Source: SABI01 sp028532915 (GTDB taxonomy: Bacteria; Spirochaetota; Spirochaetia; Sphaerochaetales; Sphaerochaetaceae). From it: 64,000 nt of DNA. Below are positions 44,113 to 53,127 of this stretch, in pieces. The first letter of the stretch is position 1. Each line of letters starts with the position of its first letter. Both the position numbers and the translations under genes were made by a program. The stretch is taken from positions 2,170,001-2,234,000 of the forward strand of contig OY781923.1 of the NCBI GenBank assembly GCA_963677225.1. Reading direction: 5' to 3'. The notes under the pieces were generated by a model. The model was not told where the DNA came from. It did not search any database and saw only the letters and a list, made by a program, of their open reading frames with translations.

Positions 44113-44934
44113 TCAGACCTGTTTGTCACCGTTTAGAAGGAGAAGCGGAACTGTGAACTGTCCGACCGAGATTCTTGATTTACCGAGGATCTTTCCACCG
44201 AAAAGGTGAAGTGCGGTTTCGAACGGGACGATCGCGAAAGAGATATCCCGACTGCCTGGCAAAGTGAATGAACATTGTGAAAAAGTGCTGCACCGCAAGC
44301 AGGTATCTACCGTATGGACTCCAACCGATTTGAGATGATTCGCCATCGATTCCAGCTTCTGTCTTTCCAGAACCTCGCGGTCTCCCACCAGCTTTTCGTC
44401 ATATACCGACATGATCGTGGCGCTATGGAACGGGACGGAACTTACCAGCAGAAGCAGACGGGAGAACGCACTTCGAACTGAAAGTGATGAATCGGTCAGA
44501 TAAAGAAGATGCCGGGATACATCATTGACCTCATCACCCTCTTTGAGAGGCAGTATGAGCAGCTGCAGCGGCCTGTGGTTCAAAACAATAGGACTGAGAG
44601 AGATTCTTTCCGGTTTAGGATGATCAGCGAAAGTCACGATCGTGGAAACACGGGTACTTTCAGCCACTCTGACAGCCTTTGTGAGCAGGGAATCGAAGAT
44701 GAGATATTCTTTCACTTTGAAGTTCGCGGTGATGAGAGACATTTTCAGATCATCGAGTCTCTTTTGTTCCATCTGTGCAATATAAGGAAAGATATCTATT
44801 GTGAGACGCTGGTACCTGGGAAGATAGAGAAGAATGAGCGAGTGTATATTCAGCTGACGGAGGGTTTTTATGGAGAAAAGAACCTTTGAGAGATCAAGAG
44901 AACTGTCAATGGCAACGATCGCCTGTTCTGACAT
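44113..44934 (-). CDS. Universal stress protein, two-domain
   Basis: 273 residues. Two UspA-like halves: MSEQAIVAIDSSLDLSKVLFS, then the second (about 145-273) with HLLYLTDSSLSVRSAFSRLL. The ATP-binding G-x2-G-x9-G-S/T motif is degenerate in both halves (HRPLQLLILP, GQFTVPLLLL), so nucleotide binding is uncertain. AAGGAGGATCCC-type site precedes the start. It is in the same direction as, and 77 bases upstream of, the sucrose synthase gene. Confidence 0.8.
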   Translation of the reverse strand: MSEQAIVAIDSSLDLSKVLFSIKTLRQLNIHSLILLYLPRYQRLTIDIFPYIAQMEQKRLDDLKMSLITANFKVKEYLIFDSLLTKAVRVAESTRVSTIVTFADHPKPERISLSPIVLNHRPLQLLILPLKEGDEVNDVSRHLLYLTDSSLSVRSAFSRLLLLVSSVPFHSATIMSVYDEKLVGDREVLERQKLESMANHLKSVGVHTVDTCLRCSTFSQCSFTLPGSRDISFAIVPFETALHLFGGKILGKSRISVGQFTVPLLLLNGDKQV

Positions 44935-45054
44935 GAAGGGATCCTCCTTTATCTGCCGGCAGTATAACTATACTATATCTTCAGAAATGTGGAAGGAAAA
45001 ACGAGGCCGTTTTAACCATTTTCCAGTTTTGATCTTTGATATCTAGAAAGCCCT

Positions 45055-45073
45055 CCGGTGAACGGATCACCGG
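45055..45073 (-). terminator. Hairpin after the efflux operon
   Basis: CCGGTGA and TCACCGG form a perfect 7-bp stem with a 5-base loop, 9 bases after the TolC-like stop. The minus strand then reads AGGGCTTTC, so the T run is weak. Confidence 0.6.
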
Positions 45074-45081
45074 CTGACTGA

Positions 45082-46695
45082 TCAGAGAATCAGGATGAGA
45101 CTTTCAAGCTCGAGTTTCAATTCGTATATCGTTCTGACAGAGGCGATCAGAGCAAAGGCGCTTTGGTACCTTTCGATCGAGGCCCGCTCTATCTTCTGTT
45201 CATCGCTGAGGCCTACTGAAGCTTTCAGTTGTTCTATCTCGACATTCTCATCGGCGAGTTCGTATTCTGCCTGATTGACCATCAGCGTATCCAATGCAGT
45301 GTTGATCCTCGACTGGAGATCTCGCAGCTTCTCTTTCACCTTATCATAGGCATTCTGGAGCTCTATCTGCGCCTGAAGCAGCTGCTGCTGTGCGATTTCG
45401 CTGCTCGCCTTCGAGAGGGAACGGGAGAAATCGGCAGCTGTGAAAGAGACTGAAAAGCTCACATTGTGTTCGGTGGAGGAGGAAAACAGAGAGGAGAAAG
45501 ACTGTTCGAGTGTATTCCCCGAAGAGGGAGAATAATAGGGAGAATAGTTCAGTGAAAGCTGCAGAAGCGGTGCATCTGCGACCTGTCCGAGTTCGTTCTC
45601 GATACGGGCAACCTCAAGGTTCCGTAATGCCTTCTGATAATCCTGGTCGTTGGTAAGGGCTATCTGCAGATAATTTTCATTGTCCACAAGGCCATCTGCA
45701 TTGAACGATGAGACGTAGGTGATATCATCAATATCTATAACCGGTGGGACGAAAGGAGAAGAGAGACCTGAACTTCGAAGAGAATCCTCTAAGGCGTTTA
45801 TCTCATTATCGATCGTCTCGAGCTGGATAAGAAGCTGCCGGTGCCGATTCTTCTGTTGAACAAGGTCATTGTCACTGATAAGGCCTTTCATGGCATTCTC
45901 TTTTTCGTTCTCCAGCGATTTCTCACTCAGAAGTGCCTCTTTATGAAGCAGCCAGCGGCTCTCTTTCAGATTAAGATAGGTATGGACCAGAGCGACAGCT
46001 CTGCGGGAAGAGGGACCGATGGAATCTTCAAGAGTGGTATCGGCATCTTCTTTGAGCAGTTCACTCAATTTCAGAGCCTTCGATGTCAGAGCGGAATCGA
46101 GGATCTTACCGTTCACGAACAGCGGCTGACTTAATGAGAGCGTGGCCGACGGAGATTGCTCCCAGGTCCACGAGGAGCCTCCATCATCCGATGTATAGGT
46201 GGTGATGTTCGAAAGAGAAAGGTCTAATGATCCTGCTGTAGGAAGCTGCTGCGACACAGCCGCTGCCAGCGAAACCGTATGAGTAAGCGATGAATATCTA
46301 ACACCGTAGACATCGGTCGTATAGTCCGAATAGCCGTACAGAGGAGAAGATGGAGAGGTCACGAATGAGAATTTCGGATATCCTTCCCTCTTCGTCTGCT
46401 CATATTGAGCATCCTGGATCTTTGATAATGATCTGAGACTCTCCAGTGCCGTAGAATTCGTCACGACTTCATTTCTGAGATCACTGAACTGCCGGCTTTC
46501 GCCGGGAGCCCAGGATAACAGGAACTGTTCGAGAGAATCTGTATCCAGCATACTCATATTCGAAGAGGAGATGACCTCAAGATCGTCCACATCGGGATAG
46601 TGGGACGGTGTGACAGCACCTGAGAGGGATGCCGTTCCCACGATTAGAACTGATGTGATGATGATATGCAGTAAGGATCTTCGTTCTCTTTTCAT
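45082..46695 (-). CDS. TolC-family outer-membrane efflux protein
   Basis: 537 residues. A signal peptide (LLHIIITSVLIVGTASLSG) precedes two outer-membrane efflux repeats. Long coiled helices occur at about 255-320 (KEALLSEKSLENEKENAM) and 420-500 (QAQIELQNAYDKVKEKLRDLQ), and barrel strands in between. It is the exit duct of the RND pump. The start overlaps the RND stop as ATGA, and GGGAGTACAGT precedes it. Confidence 0.9.
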   Translation of the reverse strand: MKRERRSLLHIIITSVLIVGTASLSGAVTPSHYPDVDDLEVISSSNMSMLDTDSLEQFLLSWAPGESRQFSDLRNEVVTNSTALESLRSLSKIQDAQYEQTKREGYPKFSFVTSPSSPLYGYSDYTTDVYGVRYSSLTHTVSLAAAVSQQLPTAGSLDLSLSNITTYTSDDGGSSWTWEQSPSATLSLSQPLFVNGKILDSALTSKALKLSELLKEDADTTLEDSIGPSSRRAVALVHTYLNLKESRWLLHKEALLSEKSLENEKENAMKGLISDNDLVQQKNRHRQLLIQLETIDNEINALEDSLRSSGLSSPFVPPVIDIDDITYVSSFNADGLVDNENYLQIALTNDQDYQKALRNLEVARIENELGQVADAPLLQLSLNYSPYYSPSSGNTLEQSFSSLFSSSTEHNVSFSVSFTAADFSRSLSKASSEIAQQQLLQAQIELQNAYDKVKEKLRDLQSRINTALDTLMVNQAEYELADENVEIEQLKASVGLSDEQKIERASIERYQSAFALIASVRTIYELKLELESLILIL

Positions 46696-49600
46696 ACTGT
46701 ACTCCCTTGCGGATCTTTTGATTTTCTGTCATACAGCAGTCCGTAAAGTAGAGGTATGACAAACAGTGCACTGAGTGTGCTGAAGATAAGTCCGAACATG
46801 ATGGTACTTGCCATGGGACCCCATACTACGGAGGTGCCGCCGATACCGACAGCTGTGGGCAACAATCCACCGATAGTCGTCAATGAAGTGAGCAGTATCG
46901 GCCTGATTCGCTTCTTGGCAGCCTCTACGACAGCATCTTTCACTCTTTTCCCTTCCGCAACCAGCTCGTTTATGAAGCTGATGAGGACGATCGCATCGTT
47001 TACGGCGATCCCGGCCAGGGCGACACCGGCATAGATGACAGTTGTCGAAAACGGAGTCCCCGAAAAGAAGAGAAAGAGAATCACACCGACGAATGCGAAA
47101 GGTATGGAAAGCAGAATGAGAAGAGGCTGTGAGTAGCTGTTGAACTGTGCTCCCAGGATGAGATAGATAAGGAATATACCGAGAAGGAACACCCTCAGGA
47201 TATCAAGGAGGAGGGACGAGAATTCTGCAAAATCGCCCCCTGCAGAGAAGGATATCCCTTCATAGTCGTCCTTCAGGTTGTTTTCCCAGTATTCGCTTAC
47301 AGCCTGATCGATCGTGCTGGTCTCCACACCTTCCTCTATATCGGCAGAAACCTGAATCTCCCGTTTGCCGTCAACTCGTTTGATGGACCCGAACGAGGAA
47401 CTCAGTTCGATTCTTGCCACGGAACTGAAAGGTACGAGTCTTCCGTCGGAAGTCGGAATCATCGACTGCTCCAGATCTGCATATTTAGCCTGCTGGTCGT
47501 AGTCGATCCGGACGACGATCGGGATCTCTTTGTTGTTTTCGAAAAAGATACCTGCTTCGACTCCTTCGAAGCGGGAACGGATGAACGAACCGATTGTCGA
47601 TACGTTCAGTCCAAGAGCACTAGCTCTTTCTTCGTTGAGATATATCCTCAATTCTGGAGAACCTTTCTGGTAATCGCTTTCGATCGTATTCACTGTATCG
47701 ATCGTGCCAAGAAAACCCATGATCTCCTTCGATGCTTCTATGAGACCATCATAATCATCTCCGCTGAGGCGGTATCCCAGCGGCTGGGAAGAAGGAGGCC
47801 CGTTCTGGGCCTTCCGGAAGAAGACCTGCTCGGCTCCTGCGATATAATAGGTTTCCTGTTTGATCTCTTCGATGATCTCATCGATACTCCGGGTCCTCCC
47901 CTCATCCATCTCGTACAGATCAACCGTTATCTCGGCGGTGTTGGATGCGGAAGAACCGGTACTCGAAGAGGAGGTGCCTACACTGCTGCTTATGGAGACG
48001 ATCTCACCCTGACCGAGTTTGGAAAGCAGAACTTCCTCGAACTGCCTGACGACAGTATCGGTAGTATCGATGGAACTTCCTGCAGGGGTCGTGATATCGA
48101 TGGTGAAGTAACTGAAATCTTCAGCAGAGAAGAGATCGGTATTCAATGTGGAAATAAGAGAGAACGAACCGACAGTGATCAGGACTGCAAGAAGCAGAGT
48201 ACTCTTTTTGAATCTGTAGAATCCGGAAAGGATCTTTCCGTATCTGTTTTGAATCGGAGTGAACCATTGTCCGGCTTCTTTCTTTTTTTCTTTCCTCTTT
48301 GCTTCTCTCTTTCTGCCCCACTCGGCGAAGTGACTTGGAAGAATGATCAGCGATTCGGCTGTACTGGCGAGCAGAGCTATCGTAACAGTCAGAGGGATCA
48401 CCCGAAGAAACTTTCCGATCGTCCCGGGAATGATCATCAGCGGCAAGAATGCCGCGACAGTCGTTCCCGTGGCAGCGATGACGGGCCAAACGACCTGATC
48501 GGTCCCGATTATCGCACTCTGATGTCTGTCATAGCCGCTCAGGCGCAGCCGGTAGGAATTCTCTATGACGACGATTGCGTGGTCGACGATGAGACCGAGA
48601 ACGAGGACAAGTCCGAACAGCGTATTCGTATTGATCGTCTCGCCGCTGAGATCGAGAACGAGAAATGTAAGAGCGAAGGCGACGGGAATTCCCAGAGCAG
48701 TCATCAGAGCATTTCGAAGCCCGATGAAAAGCCACAGCACGATCACGAGGATGACGAGCCCAAGCAGCGCATTGGTAGTGAGAACAGACAGTGAAGAGGC
48801 TATCTGCACCGTCGAGTCGTTGAAAAGTGTGATTTTCGCTCCGGCATTGAAGTTCTTCTGAGCTTCTTCGACGATCTCCTTCGTCCCGGTGACCACCGCA
48901 ACACTGCTTCCTCTGGGAACTTTCGTGATCCTCAGTGACACTGAAGTTTCCCCGTTGAACCGGGAAACTGACGAATCGTCATCAAATCCGTCGATGACTT
49001 CGGCGATATCGTTGACTCTCACAACTCCGTTTCCGATTGAAGAACGGCGGACGATCACATCAGATATATCATCGACAGTCGAGATCGAGCCGATCGTCCT
49101 GAGAAGGTATTCTCTGGATCCCGTGTTCAGAGTTCCTCCGGAGATCGTGCTGTTCTCCTCCTGGATGGCTCTGGTCACTTCAGCTATCGACAGACCCAGA
49201 GAGGCTGTCTTCACAGGGTCGAGATTCACAAGGATCTGTCGTTCCGGCAATCCTATGATATCGACATCGGCGACATCCTGAACCCGCAGCAGCTGGTCCC
49301 GGAGACTTGTAGCCGTATCCTGAAGCTGATCATATGGAATGTTTCCGCTGACTACCACCTCGATCACGGGAAGAAAATCCGCAGAAGAAAAATCATCAAG
49401 GACAGGGTCGAGCGTACCTTCAGGGAGTTCCACCTGGCTGAAACGGGTCTGGGCATCCTGATAGAGGGTCAGAAACTCCTCGTTTGAAATACCGTCATCG
49501 AATTCGACTCTCACCACAGAGAGACCTTCGCTGGTGGTCGATGAGATCGCCTTGAGCTTGCTGATTCCCGTGAAGGCGTTCTCGACAGGAATCGTCACCG

Positions 49601-49826
49601 ACGATTCGATATCTGCCGCACTCGCTCCGGGATAGGGAACGATCACGTTGACCCAGTAGAACGGGACCTCGGCAAACTGCTCCTGAGGAAGTCTCATCAG
49701 AGAGAAACCTCCGAGAGCAAGAATCGTGATCATCAGGATATTCACCAGTACGGGCTTTGTCACACTGAATCGGCCGATGCTGAATACTGGCTGAGCTGTC
49801 TTGTGCGGTTCGTTACTATTCATCAT
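46692..49826 (-). CDS. RND efflux transporter, inner-membrane subunit
   Basis: 1044 residues with the RND double-repeat layout: helix 1 near 30, a periplasmic porter loop, helices 2-6 (about 340-490), a second loop and helices 8-12. The helix-4 proton-relay block reads GLIVDHAIVVIENS, where AcrB has D-D, and the helix-10 block reads AGIAVNDAIVLISF, where AcrB has Lys-Asn. Thus two of the residues of the classic relay differ. It may expel drugs, lipids or metals; the substrate is unknown. AGGAGGGT precedes the start. Confidence 0.92.
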   Translation of the reverse strand: MMNSNEPHKTAQPVFSIGRFSVTKPVLVNILMITILALGGFSLMRLPQEQFAEVPFYWVNVIVPYPGASAADIESSVTIPVENAFTGISKLKAISSTTSEGLSVVRVEFDDGISNEEFLTLYQDAQTRFSQVELPEGTLDPVLDDFSSADFLPVIEVVVSGNIPYDQLQDTATSLRDQLLRVQDVADVDIIGLPERQILVNLDPVKTASLGLSIAEVTRAIQEENSTISGGTLNTGSREYLLRTIGSISTVDDISDVIVRRSSIGNGVVRVNDIAEVIDGFDDDSSVSRFNGETSVSLRITKVPRGSSVAVVTGTKEIVEEAQKNFNAGAKITLFNDSTVQIASSLSVLTTNALLGLVILVIVLWLFIGLRNALMTALGIPVAFALTFLVLDLSGETINTNTLFGLVLVLGLIVDHAIVVIENSYRLRLSGYDRHQSAIIGTDQVVWPVIAATGTTVAAFLPLMIIPGTIGKFLRVIPLTVTIALLASTAESLIILPSHFAEWGRKREAKRKEKKKEAGQWFTPIQNRYGKILSGFYRFKKSTLLLAVLITVGSFSLISTLNTDLFSAEDFSYFTIDITTPAGSSIDTTDTVVRQFEEVLLSKLGQGEIVSISSSVGTSSSSTGSSASNTAEITVDLYEMDEGRTRSIDEIIEEIKQETYYIAGAEQVFFRKAQNGPPSSQPLGYRLSGDDYDGLIEASKEIMGFLGTIDTVNTIESDYQKGSPELRIYLNEERASALGLNVSTIGSFIRSRFEGVEAGIFFENNKEIPIVVRIDYDQQAKYADLEQSMIPTSDGRLVPFSSVARIELSSSFGSIKRVDGKREIQVSADIEEGVETSTIDQAVSEYWENNLKDDYEGISFSAGGDFAEFSSLLLDILRVFLLGIFLIYLILGAQFNSYSQPLLILLSIPFAFVGVILFLFFSGTPFSTTVIYAGVALAGIAVNDAIVLISFINELVAEGKRVKDAVVEAAKKRIRPILLTSLTTIGGLLPTAVGIGGTSVVWGPMASTIMFGLIFSTLSALFVIPLLYGLLYDRKSKDPQGSTV

Positions 49827-49832
49827 ACCCTC

Positions 49833-50951
49833 CTAGTGGTCGGCGACTACAGGAGAACCGTCCTGAACCTGACTGAGGCCGCTGATCAGGACTTTCTCAT
49901 TCTCAAGATCAAATTCGGCGTCAATCACCTCTATCGCGGTATTATCGCCATAGGTATCGATGATATTGACTTCCACCAGCTGGGCGCTTGTATCATTCAA
50001 CCGGTACACATAGGTTTTGTCGTTGCGGTATACCATAGCCGCGTTCGGCACTATAAGATATTCGGGTGCATTCTCGTCGATGATCGAAACATCGACTGAC
50101 ATCCCCGCTCTGATGATCGAACTGTCGGGGTTGTCAAAATCGATGATGACACTCCAGGATCCGGTACTCTCATCGCTGGCTGCACTGATGGCTTTCACGA
50201 TTCCATTCACGGTGTACTCTTTCTGCGGTGTGTCGATGGTGATCAGAGCATCATACCCCTCTCTCACCATGAAGATCTGTGACTGTCCGAGAGAAAGTGT
50301 TATTCTCAGTCTCTCAAGATCGACGATCCGGGCGATGATCTGACCCGACCGCACAGTATCACCGATTACCAGGGTGGAATCCTTCTCTCCGACCCTTCCG
50401 GAAATCGGAGATGTTATGAAAGTATCGCGCAGCGAGGAGCGGGCCCGTGTCAGCTGCGCTTCGAGTCCGCTCAATGTCGACCTGCCCGTATTCAGCTCCG
50501 ACAGCGAGATTGCTCCTTTTTCATAGAGCTTCTCGTTCACCTCCACAAGAGCTCTGCTGTTTTCAACCTGCTTCTCCAGTTGTTGTACCGAAAAGGTCTC
50601 GGCCGTGTTTTCCACCGTCAGCAGATGATCACCTTCCTCGATAATCTGTCCGAGTTCGAAATCTATCGACTTGATCGTTCCGGGACTGTTGGCCTTCACG
50701 ACAGCCTCGGTTGCTCCCCGTACGATGCCGCTCGCATACACCGTAGACTGCAGCGGCTTTCTTTCGACCGGCACCGCGGACGAGACGATCTGCGTATAAT
50801 CGGTGGACCCTGCAAGAGCCTCCATGGTCTCGGAGGAAGCTGCCACCTGGTCTGTCTGCATACTCTCTTCATCATCCTGTCTGAGAAAACAGGATGTGAT
50901 CATGAGGGAAAGCAGCACAACAGATACTCCCAGAACAATCTTCTTTTTCAT
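49833..50951 (-). CDS. HlyD/MFP periplasmic adaptor lipoprotein
   Basis: 372 residues. MKKKIVLGVSVVLLSLMITSC is a lipoprotein signal with C21 lipidated. The adaptor order is barrel-sandwich (VKANSPGTIKSIDFELGQIIEEGDHLLTVEN), a helical hairpin (about 120-180), the second half of the sandwich (ITSPISGRVGEKDSTLVIGDTV) and a beta-barrel (LVEVNIIDTYGDNTAIEV). It connects the RND pump and the TolC-like duct. First gene of the operon; a 6-base spacer separates it from the RND gene. Confidence 0.92.
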   Translation of the reverse strand: MKKKIVLGVSVVLLSLMITSCFLRQDDEESMQTDQVAASSETMEALAGSTDYTQIVSSAVPVERKPLQSTVYASGIVRGATEAVVKANSPGTIKSIDFELGQIIEEGDHLLTVENTAETFSVQQLEKQVENSRALVEVNEKLYEKGAISLSELNTGRSTLSGLEAQLTRARSSLRDTFITSPISGRVGEKDSTLVIGDTVRSGQIIARIVDLERLRITLSLGQSQIFMVREGYDALITIDTPQKEYTVNGIVKAISAASDESTGSWSVIIDFDNPDSSIIRAGMSVDVSIIDENAPEYLIVPNAAMVYRNDKTYVYRLNDTSAQLVEVNIIDTYGDNTAIEVIDAEFDLENEKVLISGLSQVQDGSPVVADH

Positions 50952-51131
50952 ATGTTATTCCTTTATATATTCATCATTCAACTCGATTTGCATCCAGTAT
51001 AAATTTCAGTATATAGACAGAAAGTCCTCTGCGACAAGAGAAATGACAAGATTTCGAGGTGTTCCCCTATACTCCATCCGGGAAAAGCAGGTGTCTCATT
51101 TTATCGCCAGTTTCAGGCACTTCTCTTGATT

Positions 51132-51151
51132 TACTATACATATGTATAGTA
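51132..51151. promoter_or_regulatory. Perfect 20-base palindrome, candidate SOS-type operator
   Basis: The sequence 51132-51151 is its own reverse complement; each half is TACTATACAT. It lies 11 bases before the DUF72 start at 51163 and 180 bases before the divergent RND operon start. The arrangement resembles LexA-type boxes (E. coli CTGTATATATATACAG), but the half-site is not a known spirochaete LexA consensus. TetR-family operators are an alternative. Control of the DNA-synthesis operon is inferred from position. Confidence 0.6.
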
Positions 51152-51162
51152 TGATAAGGATC

Positions 51163-51945
51163 ATGGCTACAATATATATCGGAACATCAGGATACAGCTA
51201 CACGGAATGGGTCGGCCCCGTCTATCCGGAGGGAACTCGCTCCTGCGATTTCCTGTCCCTCTATTCAACAGAGTTTCCCACTGTAGAACTGAATTTCAGT
51301 TATTACAGAATGCCTCGGAAAGAACAGCTGCAGAAGATGAGCTGTGACGTACCTCAGTCTTTCAAATTCTCCATCAAGGCGCATGAGTCACTTACCCATA
51401 CCGTCGATTTCAATCTGTGGCAAAAGAACGCCGGTCAGTTCCGTGATGCGCTGGAAATCCCGGCTGACAACGGACAGCTTGCCGCTGTTCTTTTTCAGTT
51501 TCCCTATTCGTTTCACTATGAGACCGACCGGAGACGTTATCTCGATGCGCTCCTTCGGGAATTTTCCTCCTACCCTCTCGCCGTAGAATTTCGAAACAGC
51601 AAATGGTACAACAGCCGCACTATCGAAGCGTTGAAAAACAGAGATATCGCACTGACCTCACTCGATCTTCCGCAGGCTCCCCGGACTCCGCCGATCATGG
51701 ATGTTCACACTTCCCGGCTGTCTTATATCAGGCTTCACGGAAGGAACAGGGAGAACTGGTGGGGATCGGATGCCGCAAACCGGTATGATTATCTTTACAG
51801 TACGAAGGAACTCGAAGCTATAGCATCGCGTATACGGGCGGTTGCGGCATACAGTGAAAGTGTGCTGGTCTATTTCAACAATCACCGCAGAGGACAGGCA
51901 GTTCAGGGAGCCCGGGAACTGGGGAAGATCCTCAGGATAAGGTAG
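51163..51945 (+). CDS. DUF72 (YecE-like) TIM-barrel protein
   Basis: 260 residues from the ATG at 51163 (AAGGATC upstream); the in-frame ATG at 51142 falls inside the palindrome. Blocks: IYIGTSGYSYTEWVGPVYP, FPTVELNFSYYRMP, AVLFQFPYSFHY, LAVEFRNSKWY and YIRLHGRNRENWWG, with a C-terminal VYFNNHRRGQAVQGARELGKIL. The family fold is an AP-endonuclease-like TIM barrel with unknown substrate. It is first in an operon with a dead Y-family polymerase and DnaE2-like polymerase (6-base spacing), so a role in DNA damage tolerance is inferred. Confidence 0.88.
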   Translation: MATIYIGTSGYSYTEWVGPVYPEGTRSCDFLSLYSTEFPTVELNFSYYRMPRKEQLQKMSCDVPQSFKFSIKAHESLTHTVDFNLWQKNAGQFRDALEIPADNGQLAAVLFQFPYSFHYETDRRRYLDALLREFSSYPLAVEFRNSKWYNSRTIEALKNRDIALTSLDLPQAPRTPPIMDVHTSRLSYIRLHGRNRENWWGSDAANRYDYLYSTKELEAIASRIRAVAAYSESVLVYFNNHRRGQAVQGARELGKILRIR

Positions 51946-51951
51946 AGAAAT

Positions 51952-53127
51952 ATGGACAAAGAAGGAGCATCGATCATTCATGTCAATATCACCGACTTCT
52001 TCGCCTCGGTAGCCATTGCAGAAGACCGGAGCCTGCAGGAAAAGGCTTTTGTCATCGCCTATGAGGGCGACGGAAGATCTGTTGTGATAAGCTCTTCCGC
52101 CTGCGCCCGCAGGGAAGGAATCGAAAAGGGTATGTACCTGTCTACAGCTTTCAGGATGGTTCCTCATCTTCAGGTCATACCTCCGGACGAACGGGCTTCG
52201 TTTGTGATGCAAAGATCACTGTACGAGATCGCATCCGGCTACACACCCGCAGTAGAAAACAGTCCGGGAGGACATCTCTATCTTGATATGGACGGCACTT
52301 CCCGTCTTTTCGGTCCTGCTATCGACAGTGCCGTTCTCATGTCAAGAACTATCTGTGAACGGCTTTCGCTGCAGCCGGCTGTGGCCGTGGCATCCAACAA
52401 GCTCGTGGCCAAGATCGCGACAAGGGCTATCAGACCGTCGGGGATTACCCATATACCTAAAGGAGAAGAGAAAGACTTTCTCTTCTCTCAGGACATCTCG
52501 CTGCTTCCGGGGCTATCCTACGCGAACCGCCGTCTGCTGAGGGTCGCAGGGATCAGAAAGATCGGGACCGTAGCCGATCTTGATGATCAGCAGGCTGAAG
52601 CTTTGCTGGGAAAGAACGGAATCGCCTTGAGAAACAGTGCGAGAGGAGAAGATCTCACTCCCGTGAACACCCGCAGGTTTGAAGAAAGGAGTGTAAGCAC
52701 CCGCATCGATTTCAACCGGGGATCACAGCGCCTCGATACGATCGAAGCAGCTCTGGTCCGTGGCGCGGAAGATATAGGACTGCAGTTGCGAAAGGAATCT
52801 ATGGGGTGTCATGCTCTCGCTATCACCATCTATTGGGCCGACAGAAAAGTGACTACATACACAGGAAGAAGCAAAGAACTTCTCGTGTGGGATGATCAGC
52901 TCATACAGACGTTGAAGGGATGGCTGGAAAAGGCTCTCAGCCGACGACTTCACGTCATTGCTGTCGCTCTCAAAGGGACTCAGCTTCGCCCCTATATAGA
53001 AGAGACAGAACTGTTCGAGGAGTTCTCCGTGACAAAGACAAGACAGATACAAAAGTCTGTCGACCTGCTCAGACTCCGCTTCGGAAACCATCTGGTCACC
53101 CGGGCGACCGCACTGCACCATGGCTAG
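51952..53127 (+). CDS. ImuB-like Y-family polymerase homologue, catalytic residues lost
   Basis: 391 residues. Fold blocks of Y-family polymerases are clear: IIHVNITDFFASVAIA, VVISSSACARREGI, the HhH region (LLPGLSYANRRLL) and the little-finger domain. The metal ligands are missing: where Pol IV has H-x-D, it has H-V-N12, and VENSPGGHLYLD aligns with VEPLSLDEAYLD so that Asp and Glu become G107 and H108. Loss of all three is the hallmark of ImuB, the non-catalytic scaffold of the ImuA-ImuB-DnaE2 mutasome. It overlaps the polymerase gene that follows by 8 bases. Confidence 0.85.
   Translation: MDKEGASIIHVNITDFFASVAIAEDRSLQEKAFVIAYEGDGRSVVISSSACARREGIEKGMYLSTAFRMVPHLQVIPPDERASFVMQRSLYEIASGYTPAVENSPGGHLYLDMDGTSRLFGPAIDSAVLMSRTICERLSLQPAVAVASNKLVAKIATRAIRPSGITHIPKGEEKDFLFSQDISLLPGLSYANRRLLRVAGIRKIGTVADLDDQQAEALLGKNGIALRNSARGEDLTPVNTRRFEERSVSTRIDFNRGSQRLDTIEAALVRGAEDIGLQLRKESMGCHALAITIYWADRKVTTYTGRSKELLVWDDQLIQTLKGWLEKALSRRLHVIAVALKGTQLRPYIEETELFEEFSVTKTRQIQKSVDLLRLRFGNHLVTRATALHHG

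Noticed and set aside
51952..53127. Active DNA polymerase IV (dinB)
   Set aside because: All three catalytic carboxylates are replaced; ImuB-like naming fits better.
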